Source of the DNA: Deltaproteobacteria bacterium
GTDB lineage: Bacteria > Myxococcota > Myxococcia > Myxococcales > 40CM-4-68-19
NCBI GenBank assembly: GCA_005879505.1
Contig: VBKQ01000188.1
Span: forward strand, 1-5,556
Direction: 5' to 3'
DNA: 5,556 nucleotides
Shown: positions 5,120 to 5,556 of the stretch, one piece after another
How the letters are laid out: each line of letters starts with the position of its first letter
How positions within the stretch are numbered: the first letter of the stretch is position 1
Notes under the pieces: model-generated
The model's database searches: none
What the model was told of the DNA's origin: nothing
The model's input: only the letters and a program-made list of their open reading frames with translations
Translations under genes and position numbers: made by a program

Positions 5120-5172
5120 AAAGCGCGGCGGCAGCGGACTACACTCCGCCACGCAGGGAGAGCCCGCCGCGC
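5119..5172 (-). terminator. Intrinsic terminator after the disulfide oxidoreductase gene
   Basis: On the minus strand GCGCGGCGG (5172-5164) pairs perfectly with CCGCCGCGC (5131-5123) and is followed at once by TTTT (5122-5119). The 32-nt loop contains a smaller hairpin, GCGGA with TCCGC (5149-5145 with 5138-5134). It starts 17 nt after the TGA-side gene end at 5189, as expected for termination of that gene. Its T-run touches the extended -10 of the VOC promoter. Confidence 0.65.
5133..5160 (+). repeat. 28-bp dispersed repeat, copy B (upstream of VOC gene)
   Basis: The plus strand reads AGCGGACTACACTCC, four variable bases, then CGCAGGGAG. It fills the loop of the terminator at 5119-5172 and the -35 zone of the VOC promoter. 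Relative to the downstream gene it is in the opposite orientation from copy A. The core GGANTGTAGTCC is partly palindromic, as an operator could be. Confidence 0.6.
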
Positions 5173-5188
5173 GTAGCGAGCCCGGCGT

Positions 5189-5556
5189 TCAGGCTACCTT
5201 CGCGGCGAGCTCTTCCAGGCTTGCCCCAAGCACCCGGTTGAAGGCTGGGAAAGGATGGATGACGTCGGCGAGCGTCTTCAGCGGAGTGCCCAGCTTGATC
5301 GCCAGCACGAGCTCGCCCACGATCTCGCCCGCGCGCGGAGTGACCAGGGTCGCGCCGATCAGCACCCCGCGCTTGCGGTCGCCGACCAGCTTGAGCGCGC
5401 CGCCGTGAAAGTCATGGATGTAGCCTCGGGCGGTCTCGGCCGGGTCGGTTCTGACGACGACGACATCGATGCCTCGCCCGCGCGCGACAGCCTCCGACAG
5501 CCCGACCGAAGCGATTTCAGGATCAGTGAATGTCACGCGAGGGACCGCTGTGTGAT
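5189..5556 (-). CDS. Pyridine nucleotide-disulfide oxidoreductase (dihydrolipoamide dehydrogenase-like), C-terminal part, 5' end outside window
   Basis: The visible 121 residues are the dimerisation domain of a flavin-dependent disulfide oxidoreductase of the dihydrolipoamide dehydrogenase/mercuric reductase group; the FAD- and NAD(P)-binding parts lie beyond the right edge. The domain opens with HTAVPRVTFTDPEIASVGLS, a family hallmark. It continues with GALKLVGDRKRGVLIGATLV and GEIVGELVLAIKLGTPLKTL, and ends IHPFPAFNRVLGASLEELAA. In classical dihydrolipoamide dehydrogenase the last motif is HAHPTLSE, whose second His and Glu form the base for thiol chemistry. Aligned here, those positions are Phe and Arg, so it is unlikely to be an ordinary E3 subunit. 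There is no C-terminal Cys pair as in mercuric reductase. GTG at 5536 is not the start: the frame continues upstream in good family sequence. The stop is followed by a clear terminator, so the gene ends its operon. Confidence 0.93.
   Translation of the reverse strand, partial: HTAVPRVTFTDPEIASVGLSEAVARGRGIDVVVVRTDPAETARGYIHDFHGGALKLVGDRKRGVLIGATLVTPRAGEIVGELVLAIKLGTPLKTLADVIHPFPAFNRVLGASLEELAAKVA

Noticed and set aside
1..5556. A new defence or mobile system
   Set aside because: There is no nuclease, methylase, transposase, integrase, toxin-antitoxin pair or repeat array. The genes are a mix of ordinary families plus two gene remnants.

Overview
The window is about 5.6 kb of GC-rich bacterial DNA. 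It looks like a chromosomal accessory or housekeeping stretch from a soil-type bacterium. Strong AAGGAGG ribosome binding sites precede several genes. A DUF4142 protein with a Sec signal peptide and remains of a multi-PAS sensor protein suggest a Gram-negative-like lineage. The S8 peptidase and the VOC protein also resemble versions common in actinobacteria, so I do not assign a phylum.

Layout: (1) 1-995, plus strand: the C-terminal part of a secreted S8 (subtilisin-like) peptidase, cut by the left window edge just after the catalytic His. (2) 996-1313: a gene-free convergent gap with one perfect 11-bp-arm hairpin. (3) 1314-2614, minus strand: three small genes spaced about 160 bp apart, namely a ChrR-type cupin, an 83-residue single-pass membrane protein, and a STAS-domain protein. 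(4) 2615-2891: a divergent intergenic region. (5) 2892-3524, plus strand: a DUF4142 exported protein followed directly by a strong hairpin. (6) 3581-4007, plus strand: a PAS-domain fragment of a sensor protein, missing both ends and carrying a one-base frameshift. (7) 3993-4313, minus strand: a redoxin gene that has lost its C-terminal half. (8) 4386-5078, minus strand: an intact VOC protein with a C-terminal extension. (9) 5111-5172: a terminator abutting a promoter. (10) 5189-5556, minus strand: the C-terminal dimerisation domain of a flavin-dependent disulfide oxidoreductase, cut by the right edge.

The genes do not form one recognisable pathway. A loose theme is redox or stress physiology (redoxin, disulfide oxidoreductase, cupin, VOC) plus signalling parts (STAS, PAS). 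The most interesting points are a rearrangement scar near 3970-4022, where two 3'-truncated genes meet tail to tail, and a 28-bp sequence present twice in inverted orientation (24 of 28 identical). One copy lies in the cupin leader and the other between the terminator and promoter upstream of the VOC gene. I found no CRISPR array, tRNA, rRNA, insertion sequence or convincing new multi-gene system.
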